A stretch of 43,170 nt of DNA from the NCBI GenBank assembly GCA_947476485.1, contig CANJQU010000026.1:1-43170 (forward strand), written 5' to 3'. Of the stretch, positions 9,205 through 17,819 are shown piece by piece (position 1 is the stretch's first letter; each line of letters begins with the position of its first letter). This DNA is from Chitinophagaceae bacterium (GTDB lineage: Bacteria; Bacteroidota; Bacteroidia; Chitinophagales; Chitinophagaceae). Under the pieces are notes generated by a model. The model searched no databases, was not told where the DNA came from, and worked only from the letters and a program-made list of their open reading frames with translations. A program made the position numbers and the translations under genes.

Positions 9205-9230
9205 AAAAAATCAGCATTTATACTGATTTT
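9205..9230 (-). terminator. Rho-independent terminator after the TPR membrane protein gene
   Basis: On the minus strand the sequence reads AAAATCAG, an 8-base loop, then CTGATTTTTT: an 8-bp stem followed by a T-run. It lies about 55 bases after the stop at 9284 and before the NHL-repeat gene, so it would separate the two transcripts. The stem is AT-rich, hence moderate confidence. Confidence 0.5.
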
Positions 9231-9283
9231 AGCCCCGCTAATAAATAAGTGCTATTTATAATGAAAAGAGAGTTTAATTATAC

Positions 9284-11008
9284 CTACATCCCCAATTGTT
9301 TCAAAATGCCGGGAGGCACAACCAAACCTATCTGCTGCATGTGCTTTACATGGGCTTTTGCCTTCTCTGCCTGTGCTGTCTGAAAGTACAGGAGCAGGAG
9401 GTTGTTATTGGCCATTTGATTGGCGGGATCTCGTTTTAAGTAAGATTGCAGAGCAGTAGCTGCACTGTTGATGTCATTGCGTTCCATGTACACGCGGGCC
9501 AGCAGGAAGTCGCATTTGTAATAATCAGACACTTTCTTTTCCGCTAGCAGGTATTTTTCTGATGCAGCAACCGAGTCTTTGTTGTTGGTGTTTTGCAGCA
9601 TCTCAGCCATGTAAAAATTGAGATATTTTTCACGAGGGTTGAGGGCATATGCCTTGCGGAATAGTTCTTTCGATCTAGGTACTTCTTCTTTGTCAAGTCT
9701 TGCGGCAAGCATTATGTTTGCAAAAGCTGAATTTGGCGATGTCTCAACGGCCTGTGTCCAGAATGCCCGTGGGTTAGCGAAGCTTTTCTGATGGGAAAAG
9801 TTAATAAGTGAAAATATTCCGCACACGGCCATTGCGGCAATGAATAGGTGCTTGTCTGCAAGGTTGTTATTAATCAAAACTGTTTGAGAAATGAGGATCA
9901 GCATACCGATCATAGGCAAATAAAGGCGATGCTCAAAGGTCTGCTGGTTCAGATTGCCGGGTACTAGCAATGCAGGTAACAGGAACAACATAAAAATTGC
10001 AAGACCGCCCAGTAAGACCGTCGTGTTGCGTTGTTTATTGAGGACGACCACTGCAACTAAAATGATGGTTGCCGCGATCCCATAATAGTATGCGGTATCC
10101 TGTTGTGTAGGGAAAACACTGAGATTGACTGGCAGCACTATTTTGCCGAGATACTGCACAATTACCGGCAGCCTGTGCAGCGCTTCATTCATCGCCTGTG
10201 CAGACGCCATGTTGGTGGACGCCGTGGTGGCCATTGCCCGGGCAGCATACCATACACCAAAGCACGCTACCCATACGGCATATTGTACCAGGTTGTTTTT
10301 ATCATTTGTCTTTTTATTCAGAACAAGTATCAATAGTATAAATGCCGCAGGTGGCACAAAAACAGCCGTCTCTTTGGTGAAGAATGCAAGGAGCAGGAAT
10401 AGTGCGGATAACAGTAATGATTTTATTTTGCCGCTGTTAGTGTAGTCGATTGACGAAAGTAAGAAAGCCAGCGTGAATATGGCAAGCATGGTATCGTTGC
10501 GCCCGGGTATCCACGCCACGGCCTGGGACAGCACAGGATGAACAGCAAATACAAGGGCAAGAATAAAAGCGTGCAGTTCATTAATATTCAGTTTCCGGAA
10601 TAACCGGAACAGCAGAATTACAGCAGTAATATGAAGCAGGATATTCACAGCATGGTAGCCCCATACATTTTCTATACCGCTCATATGGTAATTCAGGATC
10701 ATCGCATCCGAGAACAAGGGTCTGTAGTAGGGATCCTTAACCGCATCAAACAGCCCTCTCTGGAAAGCCGTAATGATATTGTGCATATTTTCATTGTACG
10801 ACTGAAACTCGCGGATGAAAATAGAATCGTCTAATTCGGTGTAGTCAAAAAAAAGCGATGGGAGATAAACAACAAACGCTGCGGCCGCCATCCAGAGCAA
10901 GGGGTATTTAATAGAAAATACGGAAGGTGTTGCCGTTGGCGGCTCAACCTTCCGTACAGGAGTAGTTATTTTTTTCTGTTCTGTTTGTTTTAACTGGCTT
11001 TTCCTCAT
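9284..11008 (-). CDS. TMTC/PMT-like membrane protein with C-terminal TPRs
   Basis: I take ATG 11008 (574 aa); the frame is open 42 bases further but the extension looks untranslated. Residues 35-55 form the first membrane helix. It is followed by YTELDDSIFIRE with an Asp-Asp pair at about 60-61, the acidic site of GT-C-fold glycosyltransferases such as protein O-mannosyltransferases. About ten further membrane segments follow to about residue 410. HPVLSQAVAWIPGRND is a block typical of TMTC-like proteins. The C-terminal 150 residues are TPR-like helices (for example NSAFANIMLAARLDKEEV, ASEKYLLAEKK). The likely role is transfer of a sugar from a lipid carrier to an extracytoplasmic acceptor, but donor and acceptor are unknown. 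Confidence 0.75.
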   Translation of the reverse strand: MRKSQLKQTEQKKITTPVRKVEPPTATPSVFSIKYPLLWMAAAAFVVYLPSLFFDYTELDDSIFIREFQSYNENMHNIITAFQRGLFDAVKDPYYRPLFSDAMILNYHMSGIENVWGYHAVNILLHITAVILLFRLFRKLNINELHAFILALVFAVHPVLSQAVAWIPGRNDTMLAIFTLAFLLSSIDYTNSGKIKSLLLSALFLLLAFFTKETAVFVPPAAFILLILVLNKKTNDKNNLVQYAVWVACFGVWYAARAMATTASTNMASAQAMNEALHRLPVIVQYLGKIVLPVNLSVFPTQQDTAYYYGIAATIILVAVVVLNKQRNTTVLLGGLAIFMLFLLPALLVPGNLNQQTFEHRLYLPMIGMLILISQTVLINNNLADKHLFIAAMAVCGIFSLINFSHQKSFANPRAFWTQAVETSPNSAFANIMLAARLDKEEVPRSKELFRKAYALNPREKYLNFYMAEMLQNTNNKDSVAASEKYLLAEKKVSDYYKCDFLLARVYMERNDINSAATALQSYLKRDPANQMANNNLLLLYFQTAQAEKAKAHVKHMQQIGLVVPPGILKQLGM

Positions 11009-11086
11009 AATATTACCTGATAGTCCAAACCCAATAAACACACATCTCAACTAGAATAAGCAGTCGTTGGGGTCAGATAACAAGGG

Positions 11087-11110
11087 GAAGCCCCTTTAGG
11101 GGTTTGGGGT
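11087..11110. repeat. CCCCTTTAGGGG dispersed repeat, copy 1
   Basis: A 24-base element, GAAGCCCCTTTAGGGG followed by TTTGGGGT. It recurs almost exactly at 13152-13175. The core CCCC-TTTA-GGGG can form a 4-bp hairpin. This copy overlaps the end of the stress-protein gene and lies downstream of it. Confidence 0.55.
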
Positions 11111-11604
11111 TAGTGTGCATCCAGTTCGGTATGCGTGCCGTGCTCATGAAGCATGCCTTGTGCTTTCTCTACATGGGATTTGTGCCCGTGTACTATAACA
11201 AGGAATTTTCCGGCGGCCAGGGAATCATGATATTTTTTAGCTACTTCTTTGTTTACACCTACAGATGTAAGCGCGCTAATAATACCGCCGCCAATAAGGC
11301 CCGCATCAAAACCCGCAAATGCACCAACCAGCGCTCCGGCGCCGCACAGCACACCAAGGCCGGGTATGGCGAACAAACCTACACCGGTAAGCACGCCTAA
11401 TGCTGTGCCAATGGCGGTGCCGGCTTCAAGCCCTCCTTTCTTTATCGTATTTTCGGGTAGTACGTGGTTTTCTTTGTCAACGACCTCTGTTTCCGTGAGG
11501 CCCATTATCGACAAATGTTCTGGAGGAAAGCCCTGGTCCTTAAGCTCTATTACGGCTTCTACAGCTAATTCATGATTATCGTAAATGCCTATTACTGCGT
11601 TCAT
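11110..11604 (-). CDS. General stress protein (YflT/DUF1269-like), glycine-rich
   Basis: A 164-aa protein. The N-terminal 45 residues (AVIGIYDNHELAVEAVIELKDQGFPPEHLSI) match the general stress protein 17M/YflT N-terminal fold: a ferredoxin-like element that starts with a beta strand and an alternating helix. The middle (about 60-115) is a Gly/Ala-rich hydrophobic stretch (AGTAIGTALGVLTGVGLFAIPG, GAFAGFDAGLIGGG), resembling glycine-zipper segments that insert in or bind membranes. The C-terminus (GKFLVIVHGH..HVEKAQGML) repeats the strand-helix pattern. Such proteins are usually stress-induced; the biochemical role is not known. It has its own probable promoter. Confidence 0.72.
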   Translation of the reverse strand: MNAVIGIYDNHELAVEAVIELKDQGFPPEHLSIMGLTETEVVDKENHVLPENTIKKGGLEAGTAIGTALGVLTGVGLFAIPGLGVLCGAGALVGAFAGFDAGLIGGGIISALTSVGVNKEVAKKYHDSLAAGKFLVIVHGHKSHVEKAQGMLHEHGTHTELDAH

Positions 11605-11620
11605 AAGTTCAAAATTTTGA

Positions 11621-11651
11621 TAAAAATAAGTTTTTCGGTTGCTTTATTCAA
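11621..11651 (-). promoter_or_regulatory. Promoter of the stress-protein gene
   Basis: On the minus strand: TTG (11651-11649), 20 bases, then TATTTTTA (11628-11621). This matches the Bacteroidota -33 TTG/-7 TAnnTTTG arrangement with one mismatch in the -7 box, 17 bases before the ATG. Confidence 0.38.
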
Positions 11652-11791
11652 TATTTTATGAAAAATTGTTCCGTTGCCTCACAAAAATCAGGCAATTAAC
11701 GGATAAAAAGGGGGCGAAAACATGTGCGCGATGATAGTGGTCATATTTTCGCTGGCATGATATTGTGACTTTTGCTGAAAGCATTTTGATT

Positions 11792-12256
11792 ATGAGCAAT
11801 AACTTTCTTCAAAAACGACCATCAGCCGCTGCATTGATCTTCTTTTGCATGATGCCCTACTTCTCTTTTGCCCAGCAACCTGCTGCAACCTCCAAACATA
11901 AGCATAAAAGACCGGCTAAAACGGTGAAAGCAAAGCAGGTGGTTCCAACTTGGGCTGCTGCGCATAAGTATGATGCTAAAGCCCACGTTTATTTCCCCGA
12001 TTATTATACTTATTATGATCCTGCCCGCGGTGGGTATGTATTCTGGAACAATGGCAATTATACATTTACTCCTGCGTTGCCGCCTTTCCTGGAGAAAGTA
12101 GACCTCAGCAAGTCGCGCGTGCAGATACTAAAAGGGTTGAGCCTCGATCTTCATCCGGAACTTAACTATCCGAATTATATGAAAATGTATCCTCCCGACA
12201 ATAATGGGAACACACGTGTGCCCGTGCCTGTTCCCGGAAATCCGGCAGCGAGATAG
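11792..12256 (+). CDS. Small exported protein of unknown function
   Basis: I start at ATG 11792 (154 aa), which gives a signal peptide ending in FSFAQQ. The mature N-terminus is very basic (KHKHKRPAKTVKAKQ). The following 100 residues are aromatic-rich with a PDYYTYYDPARGGYVFWNNGNYTF core, reminiscent of short beta-rich exported proteins of Chitinophagaceae, followed by a Pro-rich end. No enzyme motif is visible. A TATTTTCG box (11744-11751) about 40 bases upstream may be the -7 element. Function unknown; that it is a real exported protein is likely. Confidence 0.65.
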   Translation: MSNNFLQKRPSAAALIFFCMMPYFSFAQQPAATSKHKHKRPAKTVKAKQVVPTWAAAHKYDAKAHVYFPDYYTYYDPARGGYVFWNNGNYTFTPALPPFLEKVDLSKSRVQILKGLSLDLHPELNYPNYMKMYPPDNNGNTRVPVPVPGNPAAR

Positions 12257-12390
12257 GGTGCGTTTTCATTTTTTTAGAAAGGCAATATGTTGATAAATAA
12301 ATTAAAAATCGCCCTCCGTGGATTTGGAATTTGTGATTTGTAATTTTAATTTTGAAGGGAGTATTTGTACTTATTTAAATTCCCCTCCAC

Positions 12391-13068
12391 ATGAAGTTTA
12401 CATATTACGGACATGCCTGTTTTGTTGTTGAAACGGGCGGTAAAAAATTCTTATTTGATCCGTTCATAACCGGGAACGAGCTGGCAAAAGACATCAATGT
12501 CAACAGCATAGAAGCAGATTATATTTTGGTGTCGCATGGTCACGGTGACCATGTTGCAGACCTTGTTTCGATCGCAAAACGAACCGGGGCTATGGTGATC
12601 GCCGCCTATGAAATAGTAGAATGGGTGCAGAAGCAGGGTATAACCAACGCGCACCCCATGAATTTCGGGCCATATACCTTTGATTTTGGTAAGCTCCATT
12701 TCCTGCCGGCCTGGCACAGCAGTGTAATGCCGGATGGGGCCTATGGCGGTAATCCCGGAGGATTCCTGATGCATGGCGGCGAAAAGAAATTCTATTATAG
12801 CGGAGATACCTGCCTGATGATGGATATGCAGCTTATTCCACGATATGCCAAACTCGATTTTGCGATCCTGCCAATAGGGGGAAATTTCACCATGGATGTG
12901 GATGATGCAGTCATTGCAGCAGACTTTATTCAGTGCAATAAGATCATAGGTATTCATTTTGATACATTTGGGTATATTAAAATTGACCACGCCGGGGCAA
13001 AGGAAAAATTTAAAGCCGCTGGAAAAGAATTAATATTGCCGAAGATTGGCGAAACGATAGAATTGTAA
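12391..13068 (+). CDS. UPF0173 metal-dependent hydrolase (metallo-beta-lactamase fold)
   Basis: A 225-aa cytoplasmic protein. Its hallmark is the metal-binding motif HGHGDH at 49-54 in ILVSHGHGDHVAD. Further fold signatures are the N-terminal TYYGHACFVVET strand pair, FDPFITGN (22-29), PAWHSS, YYSGDTCLM (the later metal Asp) and a C-terminal IGIHFDTFGYI. This is the full length of the UPF0173/YtkL family. The fold binds two metal ions and hydrolyses an unknown substrate. It precedes parA on the same strand by about 110 bases, but that spacer carries a dispersed repeat, so co-transcription is uncertain. Confidence 0.88.
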   Translation: MKFTYYGHACFVVETGGKKFLFDPFITGNELAKDINVNSIEADYILVSHGHGDHVADLVSIAKRTGAMVIAAYEIVEWVQKQGITNAHPMNFGPYTFDFGKLHFLPAWHSSVMPDGAYGGNPGGFLMHGGEKKFYYSGDTCLMMDMQLIPRYAKLDFAILPIGGNFTMDVDDAVIAADFIQCNKIIGIHFDTFGYIKIDHAGAKEKFKAAGKELILPKIGETIEL

Positions 13069-13151
13069 CCTCACCCCGGCCCTCTTCTGAAGGAGCGGGT
13101 TAGGTCGAGTGAATTGTGAACGATTGTTTTTTGATTTTTTTTGAACTAAAA

Positions 13152-13175
13152 GAAGCCCCTTTAGGGGTTGGGGGT
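13152..13175. repeat. CCCCTTTAGGGG dispersed repeat, copy 2
   Basis: GAAGCCCCTTTAGGGG followed by TTGGGGGT, nearly identical to 11087-11110 and in the same orientation. This copy ends 4 bases before the parA start codon, so it would form part of the parA leader. Just upstream (13069-13105) is a second low-complexity CCCCGGCCCTC/GAAGGAGCGGG stretch that also looks like a dispersed-repeat fragment. Confidence 0.55.
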
Positions 13176-13179
13176 ATAT

Positions 13180-13986
13180 ATGGCTAAGGTAATTGCAATT
13201 GCGAATCAAAAAGGTGGGGTAGGGAAGACAACGACGGCCATTAACCTGGCGGCGAGTCTGGCTGTGCTGGAATACAAAACTTTGCTTGTGGACGCAGATC
13301 CGCAGGCCAACAGCACAAGCGGCAATGGCTTTGATCTGAAAAATATCCAGATCAGCCTGTATGACTGCATGGTGAATGAAACGCCTGCATCGCAGGTTAT
13401 ATTGACAACAGACACGCCAAACCTCAATATTCTGCCCAGCCACCTTGACCTGGTTGGTGCGGAGATAGAGCTTATCAACCATCCAAACAGGGAGTTTGTG
13501 ATGCGCAAGGCGCTGGAGCCGGAGCTGGGCAACTATGATTTTATCATTATTGATTGTTCGCCTTCTTTGGGTCTTATAACGGTTAATGCCCTTGCTGCTT
13601 CTGATAGTGTGGTGATACCGGTGCAGTGTGAGTACTTCGCACTGGAGGGATTGGGTAAGCTGCTGAACACCATCAAAATTGTTCAGACCCGCATTAACGG
13701 CAATCTGAAAATAGAGGGCATATTGATGACCATGTATGATGGCCGTTTGCGCCTTTCGAACCAGGTGGTGGAGGAGATCAAGAATCACTTTGGCGACCAG
13801 GTGTTCAATACAATACTACACCGCAATACAAGGCTGGGTGAAGCCCCGAGCTTCGGTATGCCGGCGTTGCTTTATGATGCGGAGAGCACAGGTGCGGTAA
13901 ACTACCTGAACCTGGCCAAGGAGATACTGCAGAAAAACAATATGACCAAGATCAAGAACGAGGATAAGATTTTCGAAAAAGAATAA
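13180..13986 (+). CDS. parA: Chromosome partitioning ATPase ParA/Soj
   Basis: A 268-aa ParA-type deviant Walker ATPase. The start is ATG 13180; a TTG 12 bases upstream is in frame but lies inside a dispersed repeat. The deviant Walker A is KGGVGKTT (11-18), with the signature Lys at 11. It is followed by LLVDADPQANSTSG (switch I/Walker A' region) and FIIIDCSPSLGLIT (switch II/Walker B). It would bind nucleoid DNA in its ATP form and be stimulated by ParB, driving segregation of the chromosome origin. parB follows after 9 bases, so the two form an operon. Length and motifs are typical. Confidence 0.95.
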   Translation: MAKVIAIANQKGGVGKTTTAINLAASLAVLEYKTLLVDADPQANSTSGNGFDLKNIQISLYDCMVNETPASQVILTTDTPNLNILPSHLDLVGAEIELINHPNREFVMRKALEPELGNYDFIIIDCSPSLGLITVNALAASDSVVIPVQCEYFALEGLGKLLNTIKIVQTRINGNLKIEGILMTMYDGRLRLSNQVVEEIKNHFGDQVFNTILHRNTRLGEAPSFGMPALLYDAESTGAVNYLNLAKEILQKNNMTKIKNEDKIFEKE

Positions 13987-13995
13987 ACACTTTTA

Positions 13996-14931
13996 ATGTC
14001 GCAGGTAAATAAAAAGCAGGGGTTAGGGAAGGGTATCCGGGCATTGCTCGATACTATTGATGAGGAAATAAAAACTCCGAAAGATAATGTGCCTGCGGCG
14101 TCCGGGCAAAACAACAGCAATGCGAACAGCAATAATAATGCGGGTATTGCGCGCATTTCGGTGAGCCAGATAGCGGTAAACCCTAAGCAGCCACGCCACG
14201 ATTTTGATGAGCAATCATTGAAAGAGCTTGCTGAAAGCATAAAATTGCACGATATTATCCAGCCGATAACGGTGATAAAGACGGCGCCGGGCAAGTATCA
14301 GCTCATAAGTGGTGAGCGCAGGTTGCGGGCATCAAAGATGGCAGGTTTAACGGATATTCCTGCATATGTGCGCACTGCAGACAGCCAGGGAGTGCTGGAG
14401 ATGGCGCTTCTCGAAAACCTGCAACGCGAAAATCTCAACGCCATTGAAATAGCAATGAGCTACCGCCAGTTGATGGATGAGTGTGGCCTTACACAGGAGC
14501 AGGTAGCAGACCGCATGAAGAAGGAGCGTAGCACCGTAGCCAACTATTTGCGTTTGCTTAAGCTGCCACCTGATATTCAGAAGGCTGTAAGAGACGGGCA
14601 ACTAAGTATGGGACATGCGCGCGCTATCATCGGTCTGGAGCATGTGGAACAGCAACTGTACGTCTTCCGCGAGACCATTCAAAAAGGTATGTCCGTTCGC
14701 CAGGTAGAGCAAATGGTGAAGGATATGTCTGCCGAGAAGGCGCCTGCCTCCGCTCCGAAAACGACTACTACAAAGCTGGCGCCTGCCTACAAACGCATTG
14801 AAGACAGTATGGCATCACATTTTTCCACCCGTGTAAAGCTGGACCGGAAAAAAACGGGCAAGGGTACGCTGCTGATTGAATTTTACAACGACGATGACCT
14901 TGGGCGTATCATGGAGAAAATGAATCTCTGA
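13996..14931 (+). CDS. parB: Chromosome partitioning protein ParB/Spo0J
   Basis: A 311-aa ParB. After a flexible Asn-rich linker comes the ParB/Srx N-terminal domain (about 50-140). It contains NPKQPRHDFDEQSL, then GERRLRASKMAG, the CTP-binding GERRxR motif, and LLENLQRENLNAIE. A helix-turn-helix follows (about 155-200: LTQEQVADRMKKERSTVANYLRLL) and would bind parS. The C-terminal dimerisation segment closes with GKGTLLIEFYNDDDLGRIMEK. It acts with the adjacent ParA in origin segregation. No convincing parS was found in this window. A strong terminator follows the stop. Confidence 0.95.
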   Translation: MSQVNKKQGLGKGIRALLDTIDEEIKTPKDNVPAASGQNNSNANSNNNAGIARISVSQIAVNPKQPRHDFDEQSLKELAESIKLHDIIQPITVIKTAPGKYQLISGERRLRASKMAGLTDIPAYVRTADSQGVLEMALLENLQRENLNAIEIAMSYRQLMDECGLTQEQVADRMKKERSTVANYLRLLKLPPDIQKAVRDGQLSMGHARAIIGLEHVEQQLYVFRETIQKGMSVRQVEQMVKDMSAEKAPASAPKTTTTKLAPAYKRIEDSMASHFSTRVKLDRKKTGKGTLLIEFYNDDDLGRIMEKMNL

Positions 14932-14969
14932 TGGCCATCGGGAAAATATACGACTGTATAGAGCAGTCT

Positions 14970-15008
14970 AAAAAATCAGGGGTTCAAAATTTGAACCCCT
15001 GATTTTTT
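14970..15008. terminator. Bidirectional rho-independent terminator between parB and htrA
   Basis: A perfect 19-bp inverted repeat around base 14989: arm AAAAAATCAGGGGTTCAAA, one central base, then its complement. It contains a GGGG/CCCC core and A-run/T-run flanks on both sides. It is therefore a good terminator for parB on the plus strand and for htrA on the minus strand, which converge here. Confidence 0.9.
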
Positions 15009-15024
15009 TAGCTGATTATCCTGA

Positions 15025-16497
15025 TTATTCGTCCGATGAAACATTTACATCGTTGAGTGTATAGTAATACATTCCCTGCCTGCCCGGATAGAAGCCGGCA
15101 ATTTGCGCACTCTTGCCTGCAGAAAGCGCAATCAGCAGATCTCCTGCAGAGCCAACCTGGCTATTGTTTACCTGCAGTATTACAAAGCCTTTGATCATTT
15201 TCGTTTGTCTGGAGAATGCCCCGCGGCCTATATCAGTAAGTACTACCCCCTTATCGGTGTTATAACTGCTCTTTTCGCTTTCTGTAAGCGGGCGGAAAGT
15301 AGCCCCAAGCACCTTTGGTTCTCCCTTCATGATCTCGGTTGTGCCGTTGAGGTTGGTCAGGAGCACATTTGTATTGTATTCCTTCCCATTGCGGCTGTAG
15401 GTAATACTAACATTATCGCCGGGGTGATAGCGGGCAACCATAGCCTGCACTTCGCCCTTGCTGTTCACTAATTCTCCATTTATGCGGGTTATGAAATCAC
15501 CTTTTTGTATTCCGCCTTTTGCGGCGCCACTGTTTGGCCTCACAGTCACCACATATACCCCGTCATGTTTATCCAGACCGGTGGCTATCTGTTGCTCGGC
15601 TGTTATCGACCTGTCCACATATTCAACACCGATCACAGCACGTTGCACTGTGCCATATTTAATCAGGTCGTTCACGGCCTTTCTAACGATGTTGGCTGGT
15701 ATTGCATACGAGTACCCTGCGTAAGAACCGGTAGGTGAGGCGATCGCAGAGTTGATGCCAACAAGTTGTCCGGCTGTATTTACCAGCGCCCCACCGCTGT
15801 TGCCGGGGTTTACTGCCGCATCAGTCTGTATGTATGACTCTATGGAATGATCCTGCTGGTTGATGCCCAGTGAGCGGCCTTTCGCACTGATGATACCGGC
15901 AGTTACCGTTGCATCCAGGTTCAGCGGGTAGCCAACGGCAAGAACCCATTGCCCTAGTTTTACTTCATCGCTGTTGGCGAACTCCATGTAAGGCAGGTTT
16001 TTGTCCGATGTAATCTTCAGCACCGCTATATCGGTAGATGGGTCCGTTGCCACTACTTTTGCCTTGGTGTCGTAGCGGTCGTTGAAGGTCACGATCACTT
16101 CGTCTGCATCTGCTACCACATGGTTGTTGGTCACCACATAGCCATCTGCAGAGATGATAACGCCCGACCCGGAACCACGCTGCTCCGGGATCATATATTT
16201 CTGAGGTCCGAATAGCTGGCTGAACATATCGTTATTGTCAACGGTCACCACACGCGACTTTAATGTCGTTTTTACATGCACCACAGCTTTCACTGACGAT
16301 TCTGCCGCTAATTCAAAATTTGCGGGGGCTACCGCACCGGCCGTGCCATTGTACGATACATAGTTGACCGGCAGTGGTTTTGAGGTACTCGCAGCGGTGA
16401 AATAAGGTGTGCTGTGCTGGAAATGTGATACTGCAAAAAGTGTCATTACAGATGTCAGTGCAGCTGTTAAAATGACCGGGAATAATCTGGTTCTCAT
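15025..16497 (-). CDS. degP: Periplasmic serine protease HtrA/DegP
   Basis: A 490-aa trypsin-like protease with an N-terminal signal or anchor helix (8-25). The catalytic triad is His126 (TNNHVVAD), Asp156 (PSTDIAVLKI) and Ser234 (DAAVNPGNSGGALVN). Two PDZ domains follow (about 285-380, GVYVVTVRPNSGAAKGGIQKGD; and about 395-480, GVVLTDIGRGAFSR). The second PDZ is divergent. DegP-type enzymes degrade or refold misfolded envelope proteins, and this one should act in the periplasm, attached or free. It is monocistronic between two terminators, with a -7 box about 38 bases upstream of the start. Confidence 0.94.
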   Translation of the reverse strand: MRTRLFPVILTAALTSVMTLFAVSHFQHSTPYFTAASTSKPLPVNYVSYNGTAGAVAPANFELAAESSVKAVVHVKTTLKSRVVTVDNNDMFSQLFGPQKYMIPEQRGSGSGVIISADGYVVTNNHVVADADEVIVTFNDRYDTKAKVVATDPSTDIAVLKITSDKNLPYMEFANSDEVKLGQWVLAVGYPLNLDATVTAGIISAKGRSLGINQQDHSIESYIQTDAAVNPGNSGGALVNTAGQLVGINSAIASPTGSYAGYSYAIPANIVRKAVNDLIKYGTVQRAVIGVEYVDRSITAEQQIATGLDKHDGVYVVTVRPNSGAAKGGIQKGDFITRINGELVNSKGEVQAMVARYHPGDNVSITYSRNGKEYNTNVLLTNLNGTTEIMKGEPKVLGATFRPLTESEKSSYNTDKGVVLTDIGRGAFSRQTKMIKGFVILQVNNSQVGSAGDLLIALSAGKSAQIAGFYPGRQGMYYYTLNDVNVSSDE

Positions 16498-16534
16498 ATT
16501 TGTTAGCTGTTTTTATTGTTCTGTATTAATTGCT

Positions 16535-16542
16535 CAAAAATA
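16535..16542 (-). promoter_or_regulatory. -7 box of the htrA/degP promoter
   Basis: On the minus strand: TATTTTTG, a perfect TAnnTTTG, 37 bases before the htrA start. The -33 element is not clear. Confidence 0.4.
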
Positions 16543-16613
16543 ATTCCGTTTGATATTAGAGATTTGTTAAAACACGGTAACGGAACGTTAAAGAAATCCC
16601 CAGCCAGGGAACA

Positions 16614-16645
16614 TAAAAAAAGCCTGCCGGGAGACCCGGCAGGCT
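16614..16645 (-). terminator. Rho-independent terminator after the T9SS protein gene
   Basis: On the minus strand: GCCTGCCGGG, short loop TCT, CCCGGCAGGC, then a run of seven T. The 10-bp GC-rich stem lies about 28 bases after the stop at 16674. This is a textbook intrinsic terminator and ends the TonB-receptor locus transcript. Confidence 0.93.
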
Positions 16646-16673
16646 GAACCATTATTACCCAAACTATCCTGAA

Positions 16674-17699
16674 TTACTGAACTGCAATTCTTGCAACAGA
16701 AGAACTGTTGCCGTTGTTGATTTTTGCGATATACACGCCTGGTGCCAGGTGAAGTCCGTTAACGGTAATATCCTGTGTGCCAATCTGTCCGTTTACGTTT
16801 TGTGTGTGCAGGATGCGGCCGGCAACATCATATAACGCAAGGGTATAGATACCGGCCTCTTCAACAGTATAAGCTAAGGTTATCTTGTCTGAAGTAGACT
16901 GACCGATAGCGGTTAAAGTTGTAACCGGCTGTGATGGCACATTGCTTACCCCGGTGGTTGATGTCCATGTAAGGTTAAAATCGTCTATAGCGCTGCTCGG
17001 ACGATTTCCGCTGCCTGTAGAACCCGACAAAGCAACTACCCTTATCCAAACAGGACCGGACTGGTTGTCAAGCGCACTGCCGAAATCAACGTTAACGGTG
17101 TTGTTGGAAAATGTTTTTCCGCCCGTGGTCATTACACTGGCGCCGGTTGACGCAGCCGTAAATGAGCTTGGCGATGCGCCAAAACCGTAGTCTACTTTCC
17201 ACGTAGAAATACGAGGGCTCGATGTATCGAGAGACTGCAGTTTAAATGTAAGGTCAAAACCCATGAGGCCTGTAGTATTGGCCAGTTGCACGCAAAACGC
17301 AGCTCCCGGATCGAGATCAGGATGAGAAGCATTTGTAGGTGATACCTGGCGAACGCCCAATGCCCTGTTAGAATAAGTAGGAGGAGCACCACACCAGTTG
17401 TCGCCTGGAGTTGCCACCGTAGCAGATGGGAAATTTTTGAAACCGCCACCCAGTACCAGGCCGGCACAGCTCACAGTATCCGGGCTCACCATGGATGGGT
17501 AGCCTGGCGCGACCGATGTCAGAGCCTCTAATGTGCCTAATGACGTTGAAGTCGCATTATTATAAGTTCTCCATCCCGTTGGAAATCCGGCACCAAGCAG
17601 ATCGAAGTTTTGGGAATAAGAAGTCCCCGATAAAGTCACCTGCGCGCCGGAATTGTATGCGGCGATCGCGAAAGTAAAAAGTAAAGCTATTTTTTTCAT
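16674..17699 (-). CDS. Secreted T9SS type A sorting-domain protein
   Basis: A 341-aa protein: signal peptide (cleavage after YNSGAQ), a beta-sandwich-like region (about 20-245) and a C-terminal T9SS sorting domain (about 265-341). The last contains YTVEEAGIYTLALYDVAGRILHTQ, LAPGVYIAKI and the end VARIAVQ. The N-terminal block SYSQNFDLLGAGFPTGWRTY is typical of secreted Bacteroidota proteins with a lectin-like or choice-of-anchor jelly-roll domain. No catalytic motif is visible. It lies 120 bases downstream of the DUF5689 lipoprotein gene on the same strand. It has its own -7 box, so it may be transcribed both with the TonB receptor genes and alone. Possibly a surface protein of the same uptake system; that link is inference. 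Confidence 0.82.
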   Translation of the reverse strand: MKKIALLFTFAIAAYNSGAQVTLSGTSYSQNFDLLGAGFPTGWRTYNNATSTSLGTLEALTSVAPGYPSMVSPDTVSCAGLVLGGGFKNFPSATVATPGDNWCGAPPTYSNRALGVRQVSPTNASHPDLDPGAAFCVQLANTTGLMGFDLTFKLQSLDTSSPRISTWKVDYGFGASPSSFTAASTGASVMTTGGKTFSNNTVNVDFGSALDNQSGPVWIRVVALSGSTGSGNRPSSAIDDFNLTWTSTTGVSNVPSQPVTTLTAIGQSTSDKITLAYTVEEAGIYTLALYDVAGRILHTQNVNGQIGTQDITVNGLHLAPGVYIAKINNGNSSSVARIAVQ

Positions 17700-17715
17700 A
17701 TCATTTATTGTTTTG

Positions 17716-17723
17716 CAAAATTA
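17716..17723 (-). promoter_or_regulatory. -7 box upstream of the T9SS protein gene
   Basis: On the minus strand: TAATTTTG, a perfect TAnnTTTG, 16 bases before the start codon. No clear -33 TTG is at the usual distance. Confidence 0.35.
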
Positions 17724-17819
17724 GAATTGTTCTGTTTGTTTATTGTAAACCCTGTGTTATTATATCATTATTGAAGCGGCGAAATTAAATAAAAATTTCC
17801 GTTACGCGTCAAAATTTAC

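Noticed and set aside
12451-12990. Minus-strand open frame of about 179 codons
   Set aside because: It lies wholly inside the UPF0173 hydrolase gene, whose metal motifs prove the other strand.
17196-17209. Near match to a parS site (TTTCCACGTAGAAA)
   Set aside because: It has three mismatches to the parS core, breaks the symmetry, and lies inside a coding sequence about 2 kb from parB; chance is the simpler explanation.
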